A stretch of DNA of 64,000 nucleotides, taken from positions 310,001 through 374,000 of the forward strand of contig JAXLYX010000007.1 in NCBI GenBank assembly GCA_046351215.1, read 5' to 3'. This DNA is from JAXLYX01 sp046351215. GTDB taxonomy: Bacteria > Myxococcota_A > Polyangia > Polyangiales > Houyiibacteriaceae. Under the pieces are notes generated by a model that had not been told where the DNA came from, made no database searches, and worked only from the letters and a program-made list of their open reading frames with translations. Shown here piece by piece: positions 34,924 to 44,203 of this stretch. Within the stretch, counting starts at the first letter, position 1, and each line of letters begins with the position of its first letter. The translations under genes were made by a program, and so were the position numbers.

Positions 34924-34971
34924 CCCCTCCCCGCATCGACGGCACATCCGCGACGGGAGCGCGGGGGGGGC

Positions 34972-35177
34972 ATCGAAGCACCGGCAAGTGATGCTTCGAT
35001 TGGTGGCCCATCAAAGTCACTCTAGTGTGCCATCTTGCGATGGCACACTGTCATCACGGCTACGAGGCGCCAATCAGTGGCTCATCAATTGACGAACCAT
35101 CTGTCAATGAGCCATCCTTGGTCGAAAGCTACAGAGTCACCCAATGATGCGCCTTTGGATGACGGCGCATTCATTGG
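34972..35177. repeat. Cluster of four consecutive hairpins
   Basis: H1: ATCGAAGCA 34972-34980 with TGCTTCGAT 34992-35000. H2: AGTGTGCCATC 35024-35034 with GATGGCACACT 35039-35049, TTGC loop, perfect 11 bp. H3: TGGCTCA 35078-35084 plus TTGAC 35089-35093 with GTCAATGAGCCA 35103-35114. H4: CCAATGATGCGCC 35141-35153 with GGCGCATTCATTGG 35164-35177, one bulged base. In addition GATTGG 34998-35003 and CCAATC 35070-35075 could enclose H2. The arms are not identical, so this is not a simple REP array; a structured RNA or a protein-recognised DNA element is possible. Confidence 0.8.
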
Positions 35178-35222
35178 TGCAACATCGGCAAGCGACACAG
35201 TCTTCGGCGACAGGATGAGGGC

Positions 35223-35348
35223 GAGCGCACGACGCGAGCGCACGACGCGAGCGCACGACGCGAGCGCACGACGCGAGCGCACGACGCGAGCGCACGACGC
35301 GAGCGCACGACGCGAGCGCACGACGCGAGTGCACGACGCGAGCGTGCC
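35223..35348. repeat. 13-bp tandem repeat, about 9.7 copies
   Basis: GAGCGCACGACGC is repeated head to tail from 35223. Eight copies are perfect, the ninth (35327) has one C-to-T change, and a partial tenth begins at 35340. The unit is not a multiple of three and lies between genes, so it is not under coding constraint. There are no spacers, so it is not CRISPR. Confidence 0.95.
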
Positions 35349-35435
35349 GCCCCCTCCCCCGCGCGCGAGGCGCGAGGAGACCTCGGCACGGCGGATGGAT
35401 GCGGCGCGAGACGCGACGCCGATTGACGTCTTCGG

Positions 35436-36224
35436 TCAGCGTCCGCGGAAGACGGGCGGGCGCTTCTCCGCGAAGGCCGCGAGGGCCTCCACGCGATCGC
35501 TCGAGACGAGCGTCCGCTCGTAGCATCGCTGCTCGACGACCAGACCCGCGTCGAGCGGGAGGTCGGCGGCGGCATCGATCGCCTCGAGAGCCGCGGCCAT
35601 CGCGATCGGGGCTCCGCGCTCGAGGATCGAGGCCCATTCGAGCGCGGCCTCGAGCGCGCTCCGTCCGGGCTCGGCGACGCGATGCACGAGGCCGAGCGCG
35701 AGGGCATCGGACGCCGACAGGCGTCGCGAGAAGAGCAGGAGCTCCTTGGCCTTGGCCGCCCCGACGATCCGCACGAGGCGCTGCGTGCCACCGGCACCCG
35801 GGATGATGCCGAGCGAGACCTCCGTCAGACCGACCTCGGCCGTGTCGGCGATCACGCGCAGGTCGCAGCAGAGCGCGAGCTCGAGGCCGCCTCCGAACGC
35901 GACCCCGTTGATCGCCGCGATCACGGGCTTCGGGAGCTCGTCGACGAAGCGGAATTCGGTGCGGTAGAGCGCGAGGAAGTCGCGCACGTCCGCCTCCGCC
36001 ATCGTGCGGCGCTCCTTGAGATCGGCCCCGGAGCAGAAGGCCTTGTCGCCAGCGCCGGTGAGGACGATGGCCCGCACCGAATCGTCCGCGGCGGCCGCGC
36101 GCGCGAGCCGTCCGAGCTCGCGAACGACGCCCTTCGAGAGCGCGTTGCGTTGGGCTGGGCGATCGAGGGTCCAGACCTCGGTGGCGCCGTGACGGGAAAC
36201 GCGGACTTCGACGTCTTCGGACAT
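35436..36224 (-). CDS. Enoyl-CoA hydratase family, methylglutaconyl-CoA hydratase-like
   Basis: 262 residues, crotonase fold. Oxyanion-hole and catalytic regions are intact: FCSGADLKER, INGVAFGGGLELALCCDLRV with the first catalytic Glu, and GLTEVSLGIIPGAGGTQRL with the second. The pattern NALSKGVV, SGADLKERRTM and AKELLLFSRRL resembles human AUH and bacterial LiuC, which hydrate 3-methylglutaconyl-CoA in leucine breakdown. Generic enoyl-CoA hydratase is the alternative, and no other leucine-degradation gene is near. The ATG at 36224 is chosen because it begins the conserved fold. Confidence 0.88.
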   Translation of the reverse strand: MSEDVEVRVSRHGATEVWTLDRPAQRNALSKGVVRELGRLARAAAADDSVRAIVLTGAGDKAFCSGADLKERRTMAEADVRDFLALYRTEFRFVDELPKPVIAAINGVAFGGGLELALCCDLRVIADTAEVGLTEVSLGIIPGAGGTQRLVRIVGAAKAKELLLFSRRLSASDALALGLVHRVAEPGRSALEAALEWASILERGAPIAMAAALEAIDAAADLPLDAGLVVEQRCYERTLVSSDRVEALAAFAEKRPPVFRGR

Positions 36225-36285
36225 ATCGCACCATGGTTTGGCGCTTGCCGCGAGAAACGCAAGACTCACTGCATCGGACACGCTC

Positions 36286-37944
36286 TCACGGCGACGCGCA
36301 CGGAGACGGGCTGCAACGCTCGTACAGGATCGACTCTCGCCGGATGGTGCCGAGGGGTCGGTAGTGGCGCTCCATGATCGGTCCGAGCACGGGATCACGC
36401 ACGAAGCGTTCGAGCGAGGACGTCATCACCCCGAACCACGGCCAGATGTCGCTCGTCCGCACCAGGATGAATCGGGGTCTCCGCACGTCGAGGCAGCGCG
36501 CGATTTCGTCTCGGACGACGCCGGACCGCGCATAGCCCGGCATGTGGGCGAAGATCGTCACGAGATGCCGGCAGGCCGGTCGGGGACGGGCCTCGAGGTA
36601 GGTCACGGCGGACAGTCCGGCGACGAAGAGCTCGTCTCCCGGACGGCTCCGTCGGTTCAGCTGGCGAGCGGCGGCGAGCTCGGTGCCGTAGCGATAATAG
36701 TGTCGCTCCCGTCCCCACTCGTCCCAGACCGAGTCGAGCGTCCGTTCTCCCGAGACGACCTCGCCGAGAGCCACGGCGCTCCTCTGCCAGGCCGGATTCA
36801 CCACGAGAGCGAGACCGAGCGCCGAGCCCACGATCGTGCTCGGAACGGCGCCCACGCGAGCGGCGAGGGCATGCCACGTCGCGGCCGCACCCGACGCGAA
36901 CAGCATCGATACGCTGGGGATGAAGGCGATCGCGTGATACCAGAAGCCGAAGCGCCCGCCGACGAACGCTGCGAGCCCGTAGAACGCCAGACCGAACACG
37001 ATCGCGGCGGCCGCGCGCGCCCGCGCATCCGCCCTCGCCGCTCGGACGGTGGCCACCGCCCCCACGGCTGCCACCGCGAGGACGACCTCGAGCCGCACGG
37101 AGGCCGAGACGAACATGCGGAGCTGCGAGAGGGCATGCCAGCGTGACAGTCCCGACGCCGCCAGGTAGGCGGGCTGGTGCTCGAAGACGAGCTCCCAGAG
37201 CCCCTGGGCCTCTCCGTGGACGAACAGGCCTCCGAGCACCGCGAGCGCGACGAGGAGGATGCCTGTCCCGAACGCCGCGATCGTCGCGATCGCTTCGCCA
37301 CGGCGCGTGCCGAGCGCCCAGACGAGGCCGGGAATCGCGGCCAGGGCCTGGGGCTTCATCGCGCTCGCCCAGGCGAGCGCCGCACCCGCGGCGAACGCGA
37401 GGATTCGGCTCCGTCGGCCCGGCGCTGCGGACACCGATGCCAGGGCCGCGGCCGCGGAGGCCGAGATCCAGCCCAGTTGGAGCATCTCGACCTGTCCGCG
37501 CTCCGCCAGCTGCCACGCGGCGGTGGACGACGCGCACGCCGTGCACACGACGGTGAGCCCACGAACGAACGGCCGCGAGGAATCCCCTGCGAGCGCGGCC
37601 GTCACCTTCGACAGGGAGAACGCGCAGAGGAGGATCGAGAAGAGCTCGTGGGCCCGGAGGGCGAGCGACGACCGCCCGAACACCGCCACGCGGAGCATGG
37701 CTTCCCAATAGACCACGGGGAGCTTGTGGTCGAAGACGTCGACGTAGAGACGCGCCCCCGCGAGCTTCCAGCGGGCCACGGCCGCGACGAGCGCCGTGTC
37801 CTCGAAGTAGGGGAACACGACCATGGGCGCGAGCGCGAGCAGGCCCACGAGGGTGGCGAGCGCGAGGACGCCCCGAGCGCGTCGTGCGGCCGAAGACCCG
37901 GTCTCGAGAACCGCACCATGGGGCCGTGGATCGCGTGGGAGCAT
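36286..37944 (-). CDS. GT-C-type integral membrane glycosyltransferase
   Basis: 552 residues with about ten or more membrane helices. The first luminal loop has the GT39/ArnT-like motif GARLYVDVFDHKLPVVYWEA and an acidic FPYFEDTALVA upstream of it, where the catalytic acidic residues of polyprenyl-phosphate-dependent transferases lie. The C-terminal 130 residues are soluble (YYRYGTELAAARQLNRRSRP) and periplasmic. The acceptor could be lipid, glycan or protein. The start at 37944 is the ATG nearest the first membrane helix. It is divergent from a second membrane protein of similar type. Confidence 0.8.
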   Translation of the reverse strand: MLPRDPRPHGAVLETGSSAARRARGVLALATLVGLLALAPMVVFPYFEDTALVAAVARWKLAGARLYVDVFDHKLPVVYWEAMLRVAVFGRSSLALRAHELFSILLCAFSLSKVTAALAGDSSRPFVRGLTVVCTACASSTAAWQLAERGQVEMLQLGWISASAAAALASVSAAPGRRSRILAFAAGAALAWASAMKPQALAAIPGLVWALGTRRGEAIATIAAFGTGILLVALAVLGGLFVHGEAQGLWELVFEHQPAYLAASGLSRWHALSQLRMFVSASVRLEVVLAVAAVGAVATVRAARADARARAAAAIVFGLAFYGLAAFVGGRFGFWYHAIAFIPSVSMLFASGAAATWHALAARVGAVPSTIVGSALGLALVVNPAWQRSAVALGEVVSGERTLDSVWDEWGRERHYYRYGTELAAARQLNRRSRPGDELFVAGLSAVTYLEARPRPACRHLVTIFAHMPGYARSGVVRDEIARCLDVRRPRFILVRTSDIWPWFGVMTSSLERFVRDPVLGPIMERHYRPLGTIRRESILYERCSPSPCASP

Positions 37945-38095
37945 CGGTTCTCGCCGGCATGCTGCAGCGCCGGGAGCGAGTCCGTCAACGAACCGTCGCG
38001 GGGCTCGGGAGAGGAGCGGAGGCCGGGAGAGCGAGCGGACGAACGAGCGAGCGAGAGGCCGGGATGCCCATCGACGCGTGGTACCGTCCTCCCGA

Positions 38096-39631
38096 ATGGA
38101 CGACACCCCGCCCCGCGCCGACGGCTCCGCGGACGGATCGCGCACGATCCGAGCCGCCTTCGCAATCGTAGGTTGCTGCCTCGCCGTGCTCCCGTTCACG
38201 GCCGTCACCTACGCTCCGGCCACCGACCTCCCGCAACACCTCGCTCAGATCCGCCTCCTCGAAGAGTTGCTCGGCTCGGCACCGCGGACGATGGATGCGA
38301 GCGAGCTGGCGATCCAGTGGTCGTCGCCCAACGTCCTCGTCTATCTCCCGCTCTACCTGGCGGTTCGTCTCTTCGGGCCGGTGCTGGGCGGGAAGGTCCT
38401 CCTCGCGGCCCTGGTGCTGCTGCAGACGCTCGTGATCCACTGGGTCGCCGCACGGCGGGGTCGACCGCCGGGCGCGGCGGTGCTGGCGGGCATCTTCGTC
38501 TTCTCGAATGCGCTCTACTGGGGGTTCCTCAACTTCCTCCTGGCGGTCCCCTTCCTCCTCCTCTTCGTCGATCACGCCTCGCGCCCCGTCGACCCCGGAC
38601 GCCGCGCGCGCGACTTCGCGGTCACGATGACGCTCGGACTGCTCGGATACGCCACGCACTCCCTGGCGCTCCTCGTCGGAATGGTGGCGACGGTCGGCTT
38701 CGCGCTCTCTCGCCGCGACCGACCACGCGACCTGGCGACGCGCGGACTCGCGCTCGTGCCCGTCCTCGTGGCGGCCGCCCTGTGGTTCCCCCGGCTCTCG
38801 GCTCGGCGTCGCACGTTCGGATTCGACACCGCCCCACACTGGTGGACCACCCCGCTCGATCGGCTGAGTCCGACGATCGGAGAGGACATCGTCCTCGGCG
38901 GACTGCACGGGGTCCTCGAGCCCGCGACCCTGGTCGCCGTCGCCGTCTACGCGGTGGCGTGCGTCGTCTTCCGCGTGGCCGGAACGCAGACGAAGACGGA
39001 CCGGAGCCTCCTGGCCGTGGGCGTCGGTCTCGTGGTCTTCGTCCTCGTGGCTCCCAACCAGTACATGACGACGATCCACTTCGCGTACCGCTTCGCCGCC
39101 CCCGCCGCCATGCTGCTGCTGCTCGCGCTCCCGGAGGCACGGCTGGGCCGCTGGTTCGCCCAGCTCCTCCCGTTGGCGATCGTCACGCTCTTCTCCCTCG
39201 GGACCACGGTCGGCTGGGTGCTCTTCGAGCAGACCTCCCTCTCGGGACTCACGCATGCCCTTCGGCAACAGCCCGGGCCGGCTCGGGTGCTCGGCCTCGA
39301 CTTCGCCCGCCAGAGCCCGATCGTGAAGGGCCAGCCCCTCCTCCAGATCTTCGCCTACGCCCAGGCGGTGCACGGGGGCACCCTCAACTTCTCGTTCGCG
39401 GAGCACGGCACGGGCATCGTCTCGTACCGACACCGGAGGCGGATCGCGTGGACGCCGGCCCTCGAGTGGTTCCCGAGGAAGGTCGCGGCGTCGGATCTCG
39501 AGCGCTTCGACTACGTGTTCGTGGTGGGCACCGACCAGGATCACGGCGTGTTCCAGCAGCTGTCCCACGCAGCGCCGCTCGCCACCGAAGGAAGCGTGCG
39601 CCTCTACCGTCCGCTCGCGTCCCGGCGCTAG
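38096..39631 (+). CDS. Polytopic membrane protein, GT-C-like
   Basis: 511 residues, about eleven helices. The first periplasmic loop contains YAPATDLPQHLAQIRLLEEL, with an acidic residue in the position used by GT-C glycosyltransferases, and a later HWW at DTAPHWWTTPLDRL. The C-terminal 100 residues are soluble and end in a fold like YVFVVGTDQDHGVFQQLSHA. Divergently arranged with the preceding GT-C gene across about 150 bases, so the two may be co-regulated. A specific sugar or acceptor cannot be named. Confidence 0.75.
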   Translation: MDDTPPRADGSADGSRTIRAAFAIVGCCLAVLPFTAVTYAPATDLPQHLAQIRLLEELLGSAPRTMDASELAIQWSSPNVLVYLPLYLAVRLFGPVLGGKVLLAALVLLQTLVIHWVAARRGRPPGAAVLAGIFVFSNALYWGFLNFLLAVPFLLLFVDHASRPVDPGRRARDFAVTMTLGLLGYATHSLALLVGMVATVGFALSRRDRPRDLATRGLALVPVLVAAALWFPRLSARRRTFGFDTAPHWWTTPLDRLSPTIGEDIVLGGLHGVLEPATLVAVAVYAVACVVFRVAGTQTKTDRSLLAVGVGLVVFVLVAPNQYMTTIHFAYRFAAPAAMLLLLALPEARLGRWFAQLLPLAIVTLFSLGTTVGWVLFEQTSLSGLTHALRQQPGPARVLGLDFARQSPIVKGQPLLQIFAYAQAVHGGTLNFSFAEHGTGIVSYRHRRRIAWTPALEWFPRKVAASDLERFDYVFVVGTDQDHGVFQQLSHAAPLATEGSVRLYRPLASRR

Positions 39632-39661
39632 CGCGCGCACAGGGACTGCCCAGCGCGGTCT

Positions 39662-40477
39662 TCAGAGCCCGCGGAGCGCCCGATAGTCGCGCAGGCGCTG
39701 CTCGTACGGGACGGGATCGTCCGCGACCTCCACGGCGCGCCGGAAGGCCGCGAGCGCCTCGTCACGGCGGCCGAGCTCGTCGAGGAGGAGCGCGCGACCG
39801 ACGTGAGCGGCGGCGAAGCGCGGATCCCGCGCGATCACGCCGTCGTAGACGGCGAGCGCCTCCTCGAACCGGCGCGTGTTCACGAGCGCGGCCGCGAGCC
39901 CGAGCTCGAGGGTGCGACTCCCCGGAACGTGCTCGAGCCCGCGACGGAACGTCGCGATCGATCCGTCCGGATCGCCCGAGTGGTACCGCGCCAGCGCGAG
40001 CGCGTTCCAGCCGTCCTCGTCGCTCGGATCGAGCGTCGTGGCGCGCTCGAGAGGCCCGATGGCCGCGTCGGCTTGGCCCCACCGGAGCAGGCGCGTCCCG
40101 GTGAACCGAGCCGGGAAGGGATCGTCCGGCGCGACGGCCATCGCGCGCAGATAGGCCTCGAGCGCGCGGTCGTAGGCCCGCTCGAGCTCGTGGGTGATGC
40201 CTGTCTCGATCCAGGGCTGGGGATCCGTCGGGCGGAGACGCGCCACGACCTCGTACGCCTCGCGGGCGCGATCGGGGCGTTCGGCGAGGGACTCCGATCG
40301 CGCGAGCTCGTCCCAGATCTCGGCATCCGCCGGCCGCTCCTCGGCAACCACCCGGTACTCGCGCGCCGCCCGTTCGTACGCCCCTTCGTCGAAGGCGCGC
40401 CTCGCGGCCCGGAGATGGGGGCCACCACAGCCCGCGGCCACGAAGGAGGCCACGAGCAGGGGGAGAGCCACTGGCAC
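39662..40477 (-). CDS. TPR lipoprotein
   Basis: About 271 residues from a GTG at 40477 (GTG at 40471 is also possible). A short hydrophobic segment ends in VAAGC, a lipobox, so the protein is probably lipidated. The rest is a chain of TPR units with the usual pattern (AYERAAREYRVVAEERPADA, AYDRALEAYLRAMAVAPDDP, RFEEALAVYDGVIARDPRFA). A scaffold role, possibly for pilus or envelope assembly given the downstream pilus locus on the other strand, is speculative. Confidence 0.75.
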   Translation of the reverse strand: MPVALPLLVASFVAAGCGGPHLRAARRAFDEGAYERAAREYRVVAEERPADAEIWDELARSESLAERPDRAREAYEVVARLRPTDPQPWIETGITHELERAYDRALEAYLRAMAVAPDDPFPARFTGTRLLRWGQADAAIGPLERATTLDPSDEDGWNALALARYHSGDPDGSIATFRRGLEHVPGSRTLELGLAAALVNTRRFEEALAVYDGVIARDPRFAAAHVGRALLLDELGRRDEALAAFRRAVEVADDPVPYEQRLRDYRALRGL

Positions 40478-40513
40478 TTGACGCCGAGTGGCGTGGGGAG
40501 AAACATCCGCGCC

Positions 40514-40795
40514 ATGGATCGCACCACGCTCACCCGCATTCTCGAAGCCTGCGAGGGCGTCACGGGCAAGGACGACACGTACGAGGCGGGGGAGCATCAG
40601 CGGCTCACGTTCTACCTCGGACAGCCGGGCGACGCGATGGTCGTCTCGGACGTGGTTTCCTGCGTCAACGGGGCCCACTTCGTGAAGCTCGTGGTCCGTG
40701 ACGACGGAACCAGCCTCTTCGTCGAGCACGACGCGGTGGCTGCCGTCTCGGTGCGCCCGCCGAAGGGCACGGGGCGCCGTCCGGGCTTCGCCTGA
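40514..40795 (+). CDS. Small protein of unknown function before the sigma-54 activator
   Basis: 93 residues (MDRTTLTRILEACEGVTGKD start). An N-terminal helix is followed by short beta strands (RLTFYLGQPGDAMVVSDVVS, FVKLVVRDDGTSLFVEHDAV) and a basic tail. Only 22 bases separate it from the activator gene, so they are probably co-transcribed. I do not recognise it. Confidence 0.6.
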   Translation: MDRTTLTRILEACEGVTGKDDTYEAGEHQRLTFYLGQPGDAMVVSDVVSCVNGAHFVKLVVRDDGTSLFVEHDAVAAVSVRPPKGTGRRPGFA

Positions 40796-40817
40796 GCCCA
40801 CGGTGCCGGGAGCTCCG

Positions 40818-42215
<1,398 letters not shown>

Positions 42216-42251
42216 GAAGCGACACGCGCCCCGAGCGCGGCCGACGAGAGC

Positions 42252-42545
42252 TCAACGCGACGCGGCCACGGCACGACGAGGGGCCGACCGACGTTCCGCC
42301 TCGGCCCGGAGCTCCGTCGCGATCCGCGCGAGCTCCGACCCTTCGCTCGGCGCGACACGAGCGCGTGCACCGAGCATGGCGACGGCTCCGTCGAGATCCC
42401 CGAGGGCGGCCGAAGCGATCGCGCAGCGGATCGCCACGTCCTTCGCGATCCCCTCGCGGCAGCCGGCCCCGATGGCGGCGGAGTCACCCCCGTCGACCGC
42501 GGAAGCTTCTCCGCATGCGCGAGGAGGTGGGCGGAGACCGACCAT
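42252..42545 (-). CDS. Possible short TPR-like coding sequence, low confidence
   Basis: A minus-strand frame of up to 117 codons (from an ATG at 42605, or 97 codons from 42545). The last 60 residues (IAKDVAIRCAIASAALGDLD, GAVAMLGARARVAPSEGSEL) look like real helical TPR-type protein with codon choice resembling neighbours, while the N-terminal part looks random. It may be a remnant of a larger gene or a false frame. It lies antisense to the region before the first pilin. Confidence 0.3.
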   Translation of the reverse strand: MVGLRPPPRACGEASAVDGGDSAAIGAGCREGIAKDVAIRCAIASAALGDLDGAVAMLGARARVAPSEGSELARIATELRAEAERRSAPRRAVAASR

Positions 42546-42566
42546 CCGCCCACCCCGTGCGCGCAT

Positions 42567-42582
42567 CGGCACGAGAGGTGCA
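42567..42582 (+). promoter_or_regulatory. Sigma-54 promoter of the first pilin gene
   Basis: CGGCACG-N4-GTGCA at 42567-42582, with GG and GC dinucleotides 10 bases apart as required for sigma-54. It lies about 70 bases before the pilin ATG and closely resembles the site before the second pilin. Confidence 0.6.
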
Positions 42583-42652
42583 TGGACATCCGTCTCGGCC
42601 CACATCCGGCCGTGGTACTCTGTCGAAGCCCTTCGCGGGCACGAGGTCGTCC

Positions 42653-43204
42653 ATGCACCGTCCCCCGATGCGCTCCCGTCGTCGAACGTCCGGCTTCACC
42701 CTCATCGAGCTGATGATGGTGGTGGTGATCCTCGGCATCCTGGGAGCGATCGCCGTGCCGATGTTCGGCTCGTACCTCAATCGCTCGCGGGCGACCGAGG
42801 GCGCCGCGATGCTCGGCGAGATCAAGCAGCGGCAGGAGGCCTACCGCTCGGAGTTCGGCCAGTACTGCGATGTCGGCGGTGGAGGTCCTTCGGCCTCCTA
42901 CAATCCGGCCTCGGTCCCTCAGGGTACCACCGCGCTGTGGGATCCGGCGGCCGCGAGCAACGGATGGCGCCAGCTCGGCGTGAACGCCGACGGCCCCGTC
43001 CGCTTCCGCTACGCCACGTGGGCGGGTCTGCCCGGCACCGCGCCGGCCGCGCCCGGCGTGCAGTTCAACGGCTCGGACTTCTGGTTCGTCGCGACCGCCG
43101 AAGCCGACCTGGACGGGGACGGAACCAACATGACGATGGCCTCCTACTCGTACAGCAACCTGGTCTGGAACTCGATGGGCATGGGCGGACCCGGCTGGGA
43201 GTAG
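42653..43204 (+). CDS. Type IV pilin
   Basis: 183 residues. A 14-residue basic leader ends in Gly and is followed by FTLIELMMVVVILGILGAIA, with the invariant Glu at +5, so prepilin peptidase should cut at SG/F. The C-terminal part has an ADLDGDGTNM loop that resembles a calcium-binding loop. One Cys only, so no intramolecular disulfide. The ATG at 42653 has a GAGG 6 bases before it. Preceded by a sigma-54 promoter and followed by a strong hairpin. Could be the major pilin or a minor one. Confidence 0.9.
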   Translation: MHRPPMRSRRRTSGFTLIELMMVVVILGILGAIAVPMFGSYLNRSRATEGAAMLGEIKQRQEAYRSEFGQYCDVGGGGPSASYNPASVPQGTTALWDPAAASNGWRQLGVNADGPVRFRYATWAGLPGTAPAAPGVQFNGSDFWFVATAEADLDGDGTNMTMASYSYSNLVWNSMGMGGPGWE

Positions 43205-43235
43205 CCTGCCGACGACCGCGCCATCCGTCTCTCCA

Positions 43236-43266
43236 CGACGCCCGGGCCCTTGGGACCCGGGCGTCG
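43236..43266 (+). terminator. Strong hairpin after the first pilin gene
   Basis: CGACGCCCGGG (43236-43246) pairs perfectly with CCCGGGCGTCG (43256-43266), 11 bp with a 9-base loop, starting 32 bases after the stop codon. The 3' side is not T-rich. Confidence 0.7.
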
Positions 43267-43439
43267 CTGCGTTCGCGGCCGGCTCCGACCGGGCGCGACG
43301 GCCGAGGTGACGCGCCTCGTCACCCTACAACCAACGAAGTGACGGAATTTGTCGACAGCGCGAGCGCGGATCGTGTGCCCGACCACAGAAGCCCCCTCCA
43401 CAGCCGCCGGATTCGGCCGAAACGGGCCACGTGCGAGGT

Positions 43440-43455
43440 TGGCACGAGCCGTGCT
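43440..43455 (+). promoter_or_regulatory. Sigma-54 promoter of the second pilin gene
   Basis: TGGCACG-N4-GTGCT at 43440-43455, a near-perfect -24/-12 element with the GG and GC 10 bases apart, about 88 bases before the pilin ATG. It lies in a 338-base region between the two pilins that is otherwise without genes and contains a TTTGTCGACAG segment upstream (about 43350) where an activator might bind. Confidence 0.8.
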
Positions 43456-43542
43456 TGTTCCCCCTGCGGAACACACGGAGTCGCAGCGCCGATTCCGCTC
43501 CACCCCAACGGGCCGACGGCCCCACGACAGAGAGAGACGGCA

Positions 43543-44085
43543 ATGCTCAGCAAGCTCCGCACCAAGAAGGAAGGCTTCACCCTCATCGAGCTCATGATCG
43601 TCGTCGCGATCATCGGCATCCTGGCGGCGGTCGCCATCCCGGCCTTCATCAACTACGTGAAGCGCTCGAAGACGGCCGAGACCACGGAGCAGATCAAGGC
43701 GCTGTTCACGGGCGCCGCGACGTACTACGACCGCGAGCACACCAATGCGACCGGCACCCTCGTGCAGACGCACTGCACGGTCGCGGGAAGCGACACCGGC
43801 ATCACGCCGAGCGATCAGAAGCAGATCGCGGCGGGCGTCGGCGCCGACGCCACGTTCCAGGCGCTCAGCTACACGACGGCCGAGCCGATGTACTACCTCT
43901 ACACCGTGACCAGCGCCGCGGCCTGCGGCGTCGCGCCGGGTACGGCGAACGTGTACATCATCACCGCGAACGGCAACCTCGACGGCGACGGCTCGCTGTC
44001 CACCTTCCAGCAGCGCGTGGCTTCGAACGCCGACAACACCCTCGGCCGCGTCGGCACCGTCGTCCCGACGGCCGAGCTCGAGTGA
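43543..44085 (+). CDS. pilA: Type IV pilin, probable major pilin PilA
   Basis: 180 residues. Short 11-residue leader MLSKLRTKKEG, then FTLIELMIVVAIIGILAAVA with Glu5. Typical first turn KRSKTAETTEQIKALFTGAA. Two later Cys residues (THCTVAG, AAACGVA) could form the pilin disulfide. NGNLDGDGSLSTFQQ in the C-terminal part is a calcium-loop-like motif shared with the other pilins here. A near-consensus sigma-54 promoter and a hairpin terminator flank it. PilA is the likely product because of the strong promoter and classical leader, but major/minor status cannot be proved from sequence. Confidence 0.88.
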   Translation: MLSKLRTKKEGFTLIELMIVVAIIGILAAVAIPAFINYVKRSKTAETTEQIKALFTGAATYYDREHTNATGTLVQTHCTVAGSDTGITPSDQKQIAAGVGADATFQALSYTTAEPMYYLYTVTSAAACGVAPGTANVYIITANGNLDGDGSLSTFQQRVASNADNTLGRVGTVVPTAELE

Positions 44086-44112
44086 TTCGACCGAGGTCGT
44101 AGGACCTCGCCG

Positions 44113-44136
44113 CCCCCGGAGCTCCGGCTCCGGGGG
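44113..44136 (+). terminator. Intrinsic-type terminator after pilA
   Basis: CCCCCGGAGC (44113-44122) and GCTCCGGGGG (44127-44136) form a perfect 10-bp stem with a TCCG loop, followed by TTCGTCGTTT, the most T-rich tail in this part. Confidence 0.8.
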
Positions 44137-44203
44137 TTCGTCGTTTCTGCGCGAGGCCCTTGTCTCCGCCGCGCGCTTCGCCTTGAATCCCGTTCGAGAG
44201 CCC

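Larger units (their letters stand above)
34844..35435. other. 592-base intergenic region of low G+C with hairpins and tandem repeats
   Basis: The stretch from about 34980 to 35210 is about 52% G+C by hand count, against about 70% around it. It holds four consecutive hairpins (34972-35177) and then a 13-bp tandem repeat (35223-35348). Both flanking genes read leftward, so the region is the leader of the channel gene and the trailer of the hydratase gene. No credible protein-coding frame is present; frames across the tandem repeat are artefacts of the repeat. Confidence 0.85.

Noticed and set aside
35223..35348. Possible CRISPR array
   Set aside because: Repeats are contiguous and 13 bp long without spacers.
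35137..36234. Frames with a repeating 13-residue peptide (RRALASCARVV-like) downstream of the hydratase gene
   Set aside because: They are created by the 13-bp tandem repeat read in three phases and do not have a start, ribosome site or known domain.
36238..38171. Plus-strand frames opposite the GT-C gene
   Set aside because: No domain and atypical composition; the minus frame has well-formed membrane helices.
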